This document shows, piece after piece, positions 17,154-25,890 of a DNA stretch of 64,000 nt. Numbering within the stretch: the first letter of the stretch is position 1; every line of letters begins with the position of its first letter. The translations under genes were made by a program, and so were the position numbers. The stretch spans positions 1 to 64,000 of the forward strand of contig CAZPOV010000012.1 in assembly GCA_964588335.1 (NCBI GenBank). The letters run 5' to 3'. Origin of the DNA: JAGQZY01 sp964588335 (GTDB lineage Bacteria; Bdellovibrionota; Bdellovibrionia; Bdellovibrionales; JAGQZY01). The notes below the pieces were generated by a model. The model did no database searches, was not told the origin of the DNA, and saw only the letters and a program-made list of their open reading frames with translations.

Positions 17154-19912
17154 TGCTTCCAATCACCAGCCACCTGAGTCGACTGTGCCGCTTGTCCTAA
17201 GGCGCGCTGACTGACTTGGATTGTTTCCATGGCGGTTTCCGCTAAGACTTTACCACAGGCTTCGACAATCGCGTCTCCATCAATACCGTGAAACTTATAG
17301 ATCTCAACCGGACGACCACATTTTGAATGTTTGCGCACAGCTAAGGTTTCGTGCCGAACTCCAACAATCGATCCAATGTTATCAAGAAGCCCTGGCTCTC
17401 CGTCGTGAACACTCACGCACGGAACTCGACGGCCCGAAAGGGTGGCGATTTCTCCTGAGGTGGCGTTGCCGTTGACTGTCGGTTGCAAGTGCAAGTCTCC
17501 CGTCACTTTCAAAGACTCACGAAGGTAAGAGTAATTGTTCTCTTGTGCTAAGTTGCCGACCAGTAAATCGGTGGAGGTGACAACGATGACGTTGGCGTAA
17601 ATGCCTTTTTCTAAAAGCTTTTCGGATGCATCAATGGCTTCAGAGACCATGGCTCCCAAAGAAAAGATATTCACCACATTGTCACCAGGCTCGTAACCAG
17701 CATAACCACGGTAATCAATCAGATAGTAAGCTCCTTGCAGGACCTCTTCTCGAAGGGTTGAGAAAATCTCAGAGTCACTAATGGCCTTAACTGAAGACTC
17801 ATCAGTGGCGCCATCCATCGGTTGATCTTTACGAGCCAAAAGCTTGGCATCCGTCTTAAAGCGTTTTTGCATTTTCAAATACTTCAAAAGATTCTTTTGC
17901 TCTATACCGCGAGTCACGCCACGAATGATAACACCGTTGCGGCCTTCGTTGTCGTTGGTCAGGTGGCGGCGAATGCTCTCCGATAAAATCCAATCCATCT
18001 CTTGGCAAAAAGCTGGCTCCCAGGTGATTTGGTTAGGGATCTGAATATCAGATTTCCAACCATGTTGCGCGCCTTCAGGAGACAGGGTCACACCCGACGG
18101 TGTTCCAACCAAAATAAAGCTGGATTTCCAGTAAAGATTGTAAAACAACTGATCCAAGGCTCTTTTCAAAAAGAAATCATAAACGGTCATAAGTGGGATA
18201 ATAGGTACGCCCGTGATGTCTCGCATGCGACCATAGGACCCCATGCACGACATGGTGTTGGCCTCTGTGATTTCAAAACGTACAAACCGATCAGAATTTT
18301 CCTCGTTGGGGACCAAGTCAGGAAGCTTCGTGTCTCGAACACCAAACTGACCTTCGAAATCTTCCTCAACAGGGGCACCAAAAATATGTCCATCCATCGC
18401 GGGGTTCAAGTTGGTGCTGGTTCCAACATCGGGAGCCATTGTGGTTAATAGCTCACCCGCGGTTCGCCATTTTTTCTCGTCATCAGTCAAAGGCTTATCG
18501 TCGTTGCCATCTTTGGTGTTAGCAATTCGAGTGAGTTTGGCGGCACACTGACCCAACATCCATTGCGTGTGAGGGTAACTCGCCATCTTCAGGTTGATTT
18601 CCAAGCTGTCAGGAATTCCACCGTCCTCTTCGATCTGTTTTTGAAAGAACTTTTGGTTTTTCTCTTTTAGATCGAACTGCTTTTGCATGTCTTTGGTGAT
18701 TTTATCGCCGCGCTCTTTTAAAAACTGGGCTTCAGGTGTGCCGTCTTCAAAGGGGGCAAACAAAGTGTCACCCTCAAGGCCCTGCTTTTCTTGCAGCTCT
18801 TTCATTTCGTCTTTACTGGGTAAAGAGGAGTGGTTGCCTTGTTCTGCCTCCATTTGTAATCCCCAACCCTTCAGGGTGTGGCAGATCACAATAGTGGGGC
18901 GTTTCTGATCCTTTTTTGAAGCTTCAAAAGCGGCACGAAGCTCATCGACATCGTGTCCACCCAGGTCACGCAAGCCTTTGTAGAGTTCTTCGTCTGATAC
19001 ATCCTCTAAAAACTTCTTTAAGTCGGGGAACTTTTTCTTCATGTTCGATTTCAGGTCTTTGGCATTCTTGATCAACAAAAGCGCCTGAAAGGCGTAGTCA
19101 CTGATGTCTTCTTCTAAAAAGGTTTTAAAAACATCGCCATCTTTACGCTCAAACAATTCCTGGCGGAGTTTTCCGTGGCGAATTTGAATGACTTCCCAGC
19201 CATTGGCTTTCATGGTTTTTTCGATACGCTCATTGTCGGTACCACCCATGATTTCTTTGTTGGTGATTCTATGTCCATCCAAGCTTTGACGGTTGTAATC
19301 AAGGATCCAGGTTAAGTTACCAATCTCTCTTTCCGCGAAATCGGGAGTGGCCTCAAAAAGTGATCCTTCACGAAATTCGGCGTCGCCCATCACACACCAA
19401 AAGTGGGCGTCGGGAACCTCATAGCCGTGTTTTTTTGCAAATCGATAAGCCAAGGCAAGGTAGCCGGCATTGACCGGAGGAATTCCAACTGTACCCGAAG
19501 GAAAAAAGTTGTGGTGATCGGGGTCAAAAACCGAGTGGTAACTTTGAAAACTGTGGGGATACTCGTCGTTGGGAAAAGCCCGTAAACGCATCATTGCTTT
19601 GTTTTTTTCTTCCGCAGAAAGTTTGTTACCTTCCTTGTCGTAGAGTTGGTCCAGCAGGTAGTTGAAAGCATGGTCCGCCGGCGAAGCGTGAGGTTTATTG
19701 CAAATATGGTCGTAGCCATTTTTTACAAATAGGTGCAGGGATCCCAAAATATGTAAGGCTGAACTGCTTCCGGAAGCGTGGCCACCCACCTTGGGGTCGC
19801 CCTTGGCTTTTTCTTTGCGATTGTTCGCCTGGTAGATCATTTGCGTCGCAAGATAATGAGCGCGCGAGAAAATTGAATTTAAAGCTTTCGCGGAAACTTT
19901 AGCCTTAGCCAT
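17135..19912 (-). CDS. aceE: Homodimeric pyruvate dehydrogenase E1-like enzyme (AceE/transketolase superfamily)
   Basis: 925 residues, somewhat longer than E. coli AceE. Thiamine diphosphate binding is shown by VMGDAEFREGSL followed by NLTWILDYNRQSLDG. Family blocks GGHASGSSSALHILG near residue 43 and EGAQHGWKSDIQIPN in the second half match homodimeric 2-oxoacid dehydrogenases. The C-terminal part also resembles transketolase (YKFHGIDGDAIV). I infer pyruvate decarboxylation and transfer to the lipoyl group of E2, but the E2/E3 genes are at 37-40 kb, so the partner is not proven by context. Another ThDP substrate remains possible. Confidence 0.8.
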   Translation of the reverse strand: MAKAKVSAKALNSIFSRAHYLATQMIYQANNRKEKAKGDPKVGGHASGSSSALHILGSLHLFVKNGYDHICNKPHASPADHAFNYLLDQLYDKEGNKLSAEEKNKAMMRLRAFPNDEYPHSFQSYHSVFDPDHHNFFPSGTVGIPPVNAGYLALAYRFAKKHGYEVPDAHFWCVMGDAEFREGSLFEATPDFAEREIGNLTWILDYNRQSLDGHRITNKEIMGGTDNERIEKTMKANGWEVIQIRHGKLRQELFERKDGDVFKTFLEEDISDYAFQALLLIKNAKDLKSNMKKKFPDLKKFLEDVSDEELYKGLRDLGGHDVDELRAAFEASKKDQKRPTIVICHTLKGWGLQMEAEQGNHSSLPSKDEMKELQEKQGLEGDTLFAPFEDGTPEAQFLKERGDKITKDMQKQFDLKEKNQKFFQKQIEEDGGIPDSLEINLKMASYPHTQWMLGQCAAKLTRIANTKDGNDDKPLTDDEKKWRTAGELLTTMAPDVGTSTNLNPAMDGHIFGAPVEEDFEGQFGVRDTKLPDLVPNEENSDRFVRFEITEANTMSCMGSYGRMRDITGVPIIPLMTVYDFFLKRALDQLFYNLYWKSSFILVGTPSGVTLSPEGAQHGWKSDIQIPNQITWEPAFCQEMDWILSESIRRHLTNDNEGRNGVIIRGVTRGIEQKNLLKYLKMQKRFKTDAKLLARKDQPMDGATDESSVKAISDSEIFSTLREEVLQGAYYLIDYRGYAGYEPGDNVVNIFSLGAMVSEAIDASEKLLEKGIYANVIVVTSTDLLVGNLAQENNYSYLRESLKVTGDLHLQPTVNGNATSGEIATLSGRRVPCVSVHDGEPGLLDNIGSIVGVRHETLAVRKHSKCGRPVEIYKFHGIDGDAIVEACGKVLAETAMETIQVSQRALGQAAQSTQVAGDWKQWWDQK

Positions 19913-19999
19913 GATTACCTCTTTCGTTTGTGCCGGATCTTAAGCAAAAAATGGGTCATCTGTGAAGCCTTTTTTCAACCTTTAACGTATTAAAATAAG

Positions 20000-20860
20000 T
20001 CAGGTTTCTAGGACGAAGTCCCAGGGAATTTCAACCTCTCCCTGGCCGGTGACAAGGCCTGTGGGAGGATTCGGAAAGGGTGCAGCGGCTTTAAAGGCCT
20101 CTATAGCGGCATCATCCAAATCATTGTAGCCAGAGGCGTTTCTCACCTGAATTCTCTTCAGCTCTCCGTGTTTGTCCAAAGTTATGACAAGGCGGGTAAT
20201 TTTGTCGTTGGTGCTAGCGATCCGACGACCTTTTCGAAGAATTTTCACAATTTTTTCCTTAATTCGGGGCTCCCAATGCTGCCTCAACTTACTTTTGATG
20301 CGGTTGTAATAGGAGTAATAGACGAACTCGCGGGTTCTTAGAAGAGTCTCGGCACCGGCGACCACGTCTTTCAGATAATCGTCGTTTTGGCTGACTTCAG
20401 CACCCGACATCGCGGGCTCCGGTGGAGGCGCCATCTGCGAGGCGGTGTAGTCGGTGCTATAAAGACTGGGCTTCAAATTATCCAAAGTTTTTTGTTTTTT
20501 CTGAGCTTGAGTTTGCGGTTGGGCCTTTTTCTTTGGGGCCTCTTGGGTGTTCTTACGATTTTGAAAAGCGCCATTTTTTGCGGCCTTGGTTTCTTGCAGA
20601 ACATTTTGATCATTTTTGCTGAGTTTGTAGTCGTCGACAGGCTTTTCTTCATTCACCGACTTGTCATCTTGTTGGACAATTTGCTTCGCTTTCAACTCAT
20701 CGGAGGGGGGTTGCAGTTCTACCCATTCAATTTTAGGGGGTGCGTTCTCAGCGAGAGCCTTTTTCTTCTGGTGTTCATGAAGTAATAACACGATCAAAAG
20801 GACAACGTGAAAAAGGACGGAGAGTATAAAGGCAATTCGGGAGTTCTTTTTCTCTTTCAT
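20000..20860 (-). CDS. TonB-family C-terminal domain protein
   Basis: 286 residues from ATG 20860. It has a short cytoplasmic start, one membrane helix (about 10-29), a long Lys/Gln/Pro-rich periplasmic stretch and a TonB-type C-terminal domain, seen in VRNASGYNDLDDAAIEAFKAA followed by PFPNPP. Such proteins carry energy from ExbBD to outer-membrane partners or act in gliding and cell-envelope machines. No exbB or exbD lies beside it. The frame is open 42 bases further upstream, but ATG 20860 starts the expected Lys-rich signal. Confidence 0.75.
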   Translation of the reverse strand: MKEKKNSRIAFILSVLFHVVLLIVLLLHEHQKKKALAENAPPKIEWVELQPPSDELKAKQIVQQDDKSVNEEKPVDDYKLSKNDQNVLQETKAAKNGAFQNRKNTQEAPKKKAQPQTQAQKKQKTLDNLKPSLYSTDYTASQMAPPPEPAMSGAEVSQNDDYLKDVVAGAETLLRTREFVYYSYYNRIKSKLRQHWEPRIKEKIVKILRKGRRIASTNDKITRLVITLDKHGELKRIQVRNASGYNDLDDAAIEAFKAAAPFPNPPTGLVTGQGEVEIPWDFVLET

Positions 20861-20915
20861 TATTATCCTATCGGCCCTTTCACGGGATTTATTGAGTCTC
20901 AAAAAATAAAAATCT

Positions 20916-20944
20916 TTGAGTTGTTACTCGGACTTGCGTAAAAT
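20916..20944 (+). promoter_or_regulatory. Candidate sigma-70 promoter giving a leaderless phosphatase mRNA
   Basis: TTGAGT (20916-20921) and TAAAAT (20939-20944) are separated by 17 bases. The -10 box ends six bases before the ATG at 20951, so transcription would start at or next to the start codon. No ribosome-binding site is seen before this ATG, which agrees with a leaderless message. Predicted only. Confidence 0.4.
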
Positions 20945-20950
20945 TGAGCT

Positions 20951-21682
20951 ATGAAAGTTACCGCCCACGGGGTTACCGACGTTGGTCTTAAAAGAAGCAA
21001 GAACGAGGACAACCTCCTGGTTGATGTCGACATGGGTTTGTTTATCGTTGCCGACGGCATGGGTGGCCACAAAGGCGGGGATTTAGCATCTCGGTTGGCT
21101 GTTGAAGCTATGGCTGAAGTGGTCCGCATGCACCGAGAAGAGCACACTTTTTTGTCTCCCCGAGCCATGCTCGAAGAGGGGTATACCGAAGCCAGCTCGC
21201 GAATTTATGCTGAAAGCCAGCTCAATAATAAAATGTATCAAGGGATGGGCACGACTTTAGTCGCGGCTTATATCCATGAAAATGAAATTTTTATTGGCAA
21301 CGTCGGCGACTCCAGAGCCTATTATTATAACAACCAATACATGTGGCAGATGACCGAGGATCATTCCTTGGTGAATGAGCACATTCGAGCCGGTCTTTTA
21401 AAGGACAGTGAGGCCAAAGACTTTCAGGCGAAGAACATTATAACGCGAAGCGTGGGTTTTGAGAGAGATGTTCGTTGTGACATCATTCGTAAGCCACTCA
21501 ACGTTGGCGATCATTTTCTGCTCTGTTCGGACGGTCTTTGTGGGTTGGTGGATGATGAAGACATTCACCAGGTCTGCCGGACCCATCCAAAAGATAAAGC
21601 TGTGGACGTTTGTGTTGAAAAGGCGAAAGAGGCCGGTGGTGACGATAATATCACAGTGATTGTCATCGACATCGACTCTTAA
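20951..21682 (+). CDS. PP2C-type serine/threonine protein phosphatase
   Basis: 243-residue cytoplasmic, metal-dependent phosphatase of the Stp/PrpC type. Motifs in order: RSKNEDNLLV (metal Asp), IVADGMGGHKGGDLAS, GMGTTLVAA, IGNVGDSRAYYY, LLCSDGL and GGDDNITVIVID. All metal-binding Asp positions appear intact. Such enzymes reverse Hanks-type kinases; no such kinase is in the window. It is divergent from the TonB-like gene, with a possible leaderless start. Confidence 0.92.
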   Translation: MKVTAHGVTDVGLKRSKNEDNLLVDVDMGLFIVADGMGGHKGGDLASRLAVEAMAEVVRMHREEHTFLSPRAMLEEGYTEASSRIYAESQLNNKMYQGMGTTLVAAYIHENEIFIGNVGDSRAYYYNNQYMWQMTEDHSLVNEHIRAGLLKDSEAKDFQAKNIITRSVGFERDVRCDIIRKPLNVGDHFLLCSDGLCGLVDDEDIHQVCRTHPKDKAVDVCVEKAKEAGGDDNITVIVIDIDS

Positions 21683-21696
21683 TCTCAGCCATTCTG

Positions 21697-23082
21697 CTAA
21701 GGGCTTTGCATTTGTTCATCAATACAAAACCACTGAACACCTTTGTGATTTTTCAAAGTGCCATTAAAAGCTAAGCGATTGGCTTTAACCTTCAATCGAT
21801 TGTTTTGCACATCCACATTTTCTTTTTCAAACAACAAAATGGTTCCGTGCTTTTTCGAGCACGGCGTTTCTTGAGCCGTGATCCAAAAATCACCGGGAAG
21901 AAATTTAAAATTCATATTAGGACCTGAAATCATATGACTGGAGGAGAGCTTGATCAACTCCACATTCTTTATTCCTGGATAGTTAAAAAACGAACGGTAC
22001 ACTCCTTTAATGGAGAAAGAACTGAACTGTTTGCCTTGGCTTGGGATAAAGGCTTTGAGCACTTGCGGTTTCGCCAGGCCACTAATAATTTTGTCGATCT
22101 TGCCATCTTTATCTATTTTTTCCATTTCACGGACGGAAGCCCGCAGGAATTCTGTTTGCACACCATTGTTCACATTGTCCCGCAAAGGTTTATAGCGACG
22201 GGCTAATAGTTCTAGGGGCGAGGGGCCGAGGCGGGTGGTCTTGTGCCATCCCGCCGCACCCAGCTTATCAAGAATAAGACCGGAGAGTGTTCCCAAGACA
22301 TAGGATTCATAACTCAGACTGAACATCTCTTGAAAACTCTTGCTAGTAACTCCATTATTTTTAAAAACAGCAAACTCGTCTTGTGGTTGATTTCCCACCG
22401 ACTGATTGAGCAAAGTTACTAAACTGTTGGTATAGTATTGAGCTGTACCTTCGATACGATCGGTGTAGTTTTCATACTCTTCTTTGAAATTGGTTTTCCA
22501 TTTAAAATACCAATAAGAAAATCGCTGCAAACTTTTTTTGTCATTGGTTTGCAAAAAATGGCTGAGGCTCTGGCGCATCTCCCATCGATAATACCGTGGG
22601 ACTGCCTGCAGCGGATAAATGTCGCCACGGCCTTTCTCTTGTTTGTGTTGCCGCCACTCCTCTTGTCCAAAATAATGAAAACCCTCGTGAATCGCGGTCT
22701 CTGTAAGTTTCATTGGCGACAGCTCTTTGTAATTATCCAAGTGCAAAATCAAGTATTTGGTCGATTGGATTTGCAAAGTATCAAAGCCGATTCGCGAACG
22801 CGGTATTTTTTGACTCCAGCTTTCGAAGTTTAAATCTTGCAGATCGCCTTTAATAAATCGCTTAACTATTTTGTCTTTGAAAGAGATAAAAATGATTGGA
22901 TAGTTGAGAAGGTTGTAGTGGGGCCAGGGGCGTTTCGAGGAGCGATAAATCTGCTGCAAATTTTTTGCCGTTTCGGAGATGGCCGGTTGCAGGGCTCTGT
23001 TTTTACTGGCGCACCCGGCGATCAAAAACCAACAAAACAATGCACCGAGAATTCTTGAATTCCATGGAATAGGCTTAAGCAT
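21697..23082 (-). CDS. Predicted lipoprotein with HExxH zinc-protease motif
   Basis: 461 residues from ATG 23082. The signal peptide ends in the lipobox IAGC, so Cys24 is the likely lipid site. HEGFH (132-136) matches the zinc-binding HExxH motif, and Glu211 in DRIEGTAQYY lies where a third ligand of a gluzincin-type protease could be. The C-terminal third is beta-rich. I cannot assign a known peptidase family. If active it would be a surface or periplasmic metallopeptidase; the motif could also be chance. Overlapping reading frames on the plus strand are not genes. Confidence 0.65.
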   Translation of the reverse strand: MLKPIPWNSRILGALFCWFLIAGCASKNRALQPAISETAKNLQQIYRSSKRPWPHYNLLNYPIIFISFKDKIVKRFIKGDLQDLNFESWSQKIPRSRIGFDTLQIQSTKYLILHLDNYKELSPMKLTETAIHEGFHYFGQEEWRQHKQEKGRGDIYPLQAVPRYYRWEMRQSLSHFLQTNDKKSLQRFSYWYFKWKTNFKEEYENYTDRIEGTAQYYTNSLVTLLNQSVGNQPQDEFAVFKNNGVTSKSFQEMFSLSYESYVLGTLSGLILDKLGAAGWHKTTRLGPSPLELLARRYKPLRDNVNNGVQTEFLRASVREMEKIDKDGKIDKIISGLAKPQVLKAFIPSQGKQFSSFSIKGVYRSFFNYPGIKNVELIKLSSSHMISGPNMNFKFLPGDFWITAQETPCSKKHGTILLFEKENVDVQNNRLKVKANRLAFNGTLKNHKGVQWFCIDEQMQSP

Positions 23083-23118
23083 AATAGTTGGCCTCCTGAG
23101 GTTTAAATTATTCCATAG

Positions 23119-23159
23119 AACCATTGATATTTATAGGTCTCACCCAAAAATCAATGGTT
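23119..23159. promoter_or_regulatory. Perfect 10-base inverted repeat in a divergent promoter region
   Basis: AACCATTGAT (23119-23128) and ATCAATGGTT (23150-23159) are exact reverse complements 21 bases apart, between the HEGFH lipoprotein gene and the YeeE/YedE pair. The spacing puts the two half-sites about three helical turns apart, centre to centre. It could be a regulator site or a hairpin in a leader RNA. Confidence 0.5.
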
Positions 23160-23257
23160 TAAGGTGATCCTTTTTCGCATCGAGGATTGATATATTTTCA
23201 GTTGTTGTCTCTGATAGAGGTAAGATATGAGTGCAGTAAACAAACAAAGGACGTTGG

Positions 23258-23677
23258 ATGACTGAGTTTTGGCAATGGGATTGGACGATGGCTCTGGTGG
23301 GAGGAATTCTGATCGGATTAGCGGTCACGTTCATGCTTCTTCTCCAGGGTCGAGTCACAGGGATCAGCGGGATCTTTTATGGCGTATTAAACCCGAAAAA
23401 AAACGACTGGAGTTGGCGACTGTGTTTTGTGGGCGGACTTATTATGGGTGGCGTATTGTTAAACGTCCTTGAGCCGGAAACCTTAAAAAACACTGTTAAC
23501 TACGGTCCTTGGCGTTTCGCCCTGGCAGGGGTCTTTGTTGGCTATGGGACTCTTTTAGGGAATGGTTGCACCAGTGGGCACGGTGTTTGTGGAATGAGCC
23601 GATTTTCTTTACGCTCCATCGTCGCCACTCTGACCTTTATGGCCTTCGGTGTGTTAACGGTGGCGCTTTTTAAATAA
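23258..23677 (+). CDS. YeeE/YedE-family sulfur transporter, first half
   Basis: 139-residue membrane protein with about four hydrophobic segments. The family mark is GNGCTSGHGVCGMSR near residue 106, with Cys residues that in studied members take part in moving thiosulfate or related sulfur species. ATG 23258 has AAAGGACG upstream. It matches one half of full-length YeeE; the second half is the next gene, 16 bases downstream. The two products most likely form one transporter. Confidence 0.85.
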   Translation: MTEFWQWDWTMALVGGILIGLAVTFMLLLQGRVTGISGIFYGVLNPKKNDWSWRLCFVGGLIMGGVLLNVLEPETLKNTVNYGPWRFALAGVFVGYGTLLGNGCTSGHGVCGMSRFSLRSIVATLTFMAFGVLTVALFK

Positions 23678-23693
23678 CGATTGGGAGAAGAGA

Positions 23694-24131
23694 ATGTCGA
23701 AGAACATAACGGCTATAACTATGGGAATACTGTTTGCCATTGGCCTGGGACTTTCCGGAATGACTCAACCACAAAAGGTTATTGGATTTTTGGACCTGTT
23801 TGGTCAATGGGACCCCTCTCTGGCGTTTGTGATGATCGGTGCGATCGGAGTGCACGCCTCGATGTATCGATGGATCCGCAAACGCAGCAGTCCTGTGCTG
23901 GCTGATCAGTTTCATATTCCCAATCGATCGGATCTGACTGCCCCTTTAATCATTGGAGCGGCTCTGTTTGGTGTGGGCTGGGGGATTGCGGGCTTCTGTC
24001 CGGGACCTGGGTTAACCAGTCTTGCATCAGGTCACTTGGTAAGTTTAGTCTTTGTCGGAGGCATGGTGGCCGGAATGATGGGCTTTAAAGTCAGTGCCCC
24101 AATAAGAAATAAAATTTTTCCTCGACGTTAA
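23694..24131 (+). CDS. YeeE/YedE-family sulfur transporter, second half
   Basis: 145-residue membrane protein, partner of the previous gene. It carries AGFCPGPGLTSLASG, the second cysteine motif of the YeeE/YedE family, and about four hydrophobic segments. GGAGAAGAG precedes the ATG. Sulfur import is inferred from the family. The pair ends at a strong bidirectional terminator. Confidence 0.85.
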   Translation: MSKNITAITMGILFAIGLGLSGMTQPQKVIGFLDLFGQWDPSLAFVMIGAIGVHASMYRWIRKRSSPVLADQFHIPNRSDLTAPLIIGAALFGVGWGIAGFCPGPGLTSLASGHLVSLVFVGGMVAGMMGFKVSAPIRNKIFPRR

Positions 24132-24159
24132 CAAAAGCCGTCGAATTTGAGTTTAAAAT

Positions 24160-24192
24160 AAAAAAGGCAAGCTCTGTCAGCTTGCCTTTTTT
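24160..24192. terminator. Bidirectional intrinsic terminator
   Basis: An 8-base-pair stem GGCAAGCT/AGCTTGCC (24166-24173 and 24179-24186) with a CTGTC loop, flanked by A-rich sequence on one side and six T on the other. It should end both the YeeE/YedE transcript (plus) and the rplM-rpsI transcript (minus). Confidence 0.9.
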
Positions 24193-24213
24193 GTCTTCCA
24201 ATTTGCAAACGAA

Positions 24214-24609
24214 TTAACGTTTTGAGAATTGGCTTGCGCGACGAGCGCCTTTAAGTCCGTATTTTTTACGTTCAACCATACGAGGATCACGAGTAAGAAG
24301 TCCGGCTTTTTTAAGAGGGTCACGATAAGATTCGTCAAACTGAGTTAAAGCGCGAGCAATTCCATGGCGAATCGCTCCAGCCTGACCAGACTCGCCGCCA
24401 CCTTTAACAGTGATACGAAGATCCAGTTTTCCTTTTTGCGAAGTCAGTTCCAATGGAAAGTTCATGTGAGCTTTAGAAGAAGGTCTTTTCAGGTACTCTT
24501 CCATATCTTTACCATTGATGGTGACTTTGCCTGTTCCCGTGGTCATGAACACACGAGCGGCACTGGTTTTTCTTCTTCCGGTTGCGTAATATACTGTAGC
24601 AGCAGCCAT
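24214..24609 (-). CDS. rpsI: 30S ribosomal protein S9
   Basis: 131 residues, the normal length. The start YYATGRRKTSAARVF and the C-terminus ending GARRASQFSKR are characteristic; the Lys-Arg tail reaches the P-site tRNA. It follows rplM by 16 bases, the standard order, and is the last gene before the terminator at 24160-24192. Confidence 0.97.
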   Translation of the reverse strand: MAAATVYYATGRRKTSAARVFMTTGTGKVTINGKDMEEYLKRPSSKAHMNFPLELTSQKGKLDLRITVKGGGESGQAGAIRHGIARALTQFDESYRDPLKKAGLLTRDPRMVERKKYGLKGARRASQFSKR

Positions 24610-24625
24610 TCAATAATCTCCTTGT

Positions 24626-25057
24626 CTACTGTAGAAGCTGTGGGTTTTGCGCCTGATGAGGATGTTCGCTACCCGCGTAAATTTTAAGTTTCATTGCCAT
24701 CTTTTTACCAAGCTTGGACTTCGGAAGCATTCCTTGCACGGCATCCTTCAAAATAAAAGTTGGATTTTTTTCTAACATTTCTTTCGCAGTGGTCTCTTTC
24801 AAAGAGCCAAAGTAGCGAGAGCGGCGGAAATATTTTTTGTCCCACCATTTGTTTCCAGTCATTGTCACTTTCTCTGCGTTAATGACAACAACCATGTCTC
24901 CCGTATCCACATTCGGCGTGTAAGTGGGTTTTGATTTACCACTTAATACCTGTGCAATTTGAGAGGCCAAACGTCCTACGCTTTGCCCTTGGGCATCTAC
25001 GAGGTACCAATTGCGTTTATTTTCAAAATCTTCGTTTTTCGCGTTCCAAGTCTTCAT
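24626..25057 (-). CDS. rplM: 50S ribosomal protein L13
   Basis: 143 residues from ATG 25057. Family blocks are WYLVDAQGQSVGRLASQIA, DMVVVINAEKVTMTGNKW and GMLPKSKLGKKMAMKLKIYAG. The frame extends upstream into the end of truA, but the L13 start at MKTWNAK is standard. It is co-transcribed with rpsI. Confidence 0.97.
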   Translation of the reverse strand: MKTWNAKNEDFENKRNWYLVDAQGQSVGRLASQIAQVLSGKSKPTYTPNVDTGDMVVVINAEKVTMTGNKWWDKKYFRRSRYFGSLKETTAKEMLEKNPTFILKDAVQGMLPKSKLGKKMAMKLKIYAGSEHPHQAQNPQLLQ

Positions 25058-25092
25058 TGCTCTAACCTTTATGAAATTCAGAATGAAAACAC

Positions 25093-25890
25093 TTATAATT
25101 TTCGGCACTTATTGTCAAGGCTCTGGGGATACTGAACCGACGATAAAAACAGACCCTGAGGCGGCGCCGGCGCCGCCGCCTGGCTGCGGTCTCGGGCCTG
25201 TAAAATATTTTGAAGGCGGGCTGCAGGGTCCTGAAATTCCAAGAGATTTATCATTGTGCCCACCATATTGCGCACCATTTGCTTTAAAAACCCAGTTCCT
25301 TGCACCTGATACTCCAAAACCCCATAATCCCTGGAAAGCCAACGACTTATCAGAATTTTGCGCACCGGCGTCTTCACCGGGGTGCCCTGGGATTGAAAGC
25401 TGGAAAAATCGTGCTCCCCCAAAAAAACTTCGGCCATTTCTTGTAAAGATTCCAGAGGCATAGCCTTGCGTGGCATCCAAGCATAGCGCCCCCGGAAGGG
25501 ACTTTTCGGAATATCGGGGATCAGGCGGTACTTGTAGCATTTGGAAAGGGCTGAGATCTGGGCGTGAAAATCAAAGGGAGCCTCTTCAATTTTTTTTACA
25601 AGAATCGTGTCCGGCGTCATTCGGTTGAGTTTGTATTTGAGATTGTACAAATTCACCGGATCTTCGATGTCGGCATGGGCCCACTGATTCAAGGCATGGA
25701 CACCACGATCGGTGCGTCCCGAAGCCACCACCGTCACTCGCTGATTGAATATAAGAGACAGGCTTGATTCCAGCAGGCCTTGAATGGTGTCTGCCGTGTT
25801 GGGTTGTTTTTGCCAGCCAAAATAGTTGGTGCCATCGTATGCGAGGCACATGCGAATGCGAACTTTTTTAGAATCCAATAGCAAACCCAC
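25093..25890 (-). CDS. truA: tRNA pseudouridine(38-40) synthase
   Basis: Makes pseudouridine at tRNA positions 38-40 in the anticodon arm. 265 residues. The catalytic block is VVASGRTDRGVHALNQWAH with the invariant Asp of GRTDRG; YDGTNYFGWQKQ near the N-terminus and FLKQMVRNMVGTM are further family marks. The gene overlaps the end of the upstream beta-barrel gene by 23 bases and lies 35 bases before rplM. Near its 3' end it contains an 18-base perfect GC palindrome (25160-25177) encoding Ala/Pro residues. Confidence 0.95.
   Translation of the reverse strand: MGLLLDSKKVRIRMCLAYDGTNYFGWQKQPNTADTIQGLLESSLSLIFNQRVTVVASGRTDRGVHALNQWAHADIEDPVNLYNLKYKLNRMTPDTILVKKIEEAPFDFHAQISALSKCYKYRLIPDIPKSPFRGRYAWMPRKAMPLESLQEMAEVFLGEHDFSSFQSQGTPVKTPVRKILISRWLSRDYGVLEYQVQGTGFLKQMVRNMVGTMINLLEFQDPAARLQNILQARDRSQAAAPAPPQGLFLSSVQYPQSLDNKCRKL

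Noticed and set aside
18002..18448. 148-residue plus-strand frame in the aceE-type gene
   Set aside because: It lies antisense in a well-conserved gene and has no start signal.
22438..22833. 131-residue plus-strand frame with hydrophobic segments
   Set aside because: Antisense to the HEGFH lipoprotein gene, whose signal peptide and lipobox are clear.
25011..25463. 150-residue Pro-rich plus-strand frame
   Set aside because: It is the antisense shadow of truA and rplM; the Pro-rich sequence comes from GC-rich codons of truA read backwards.
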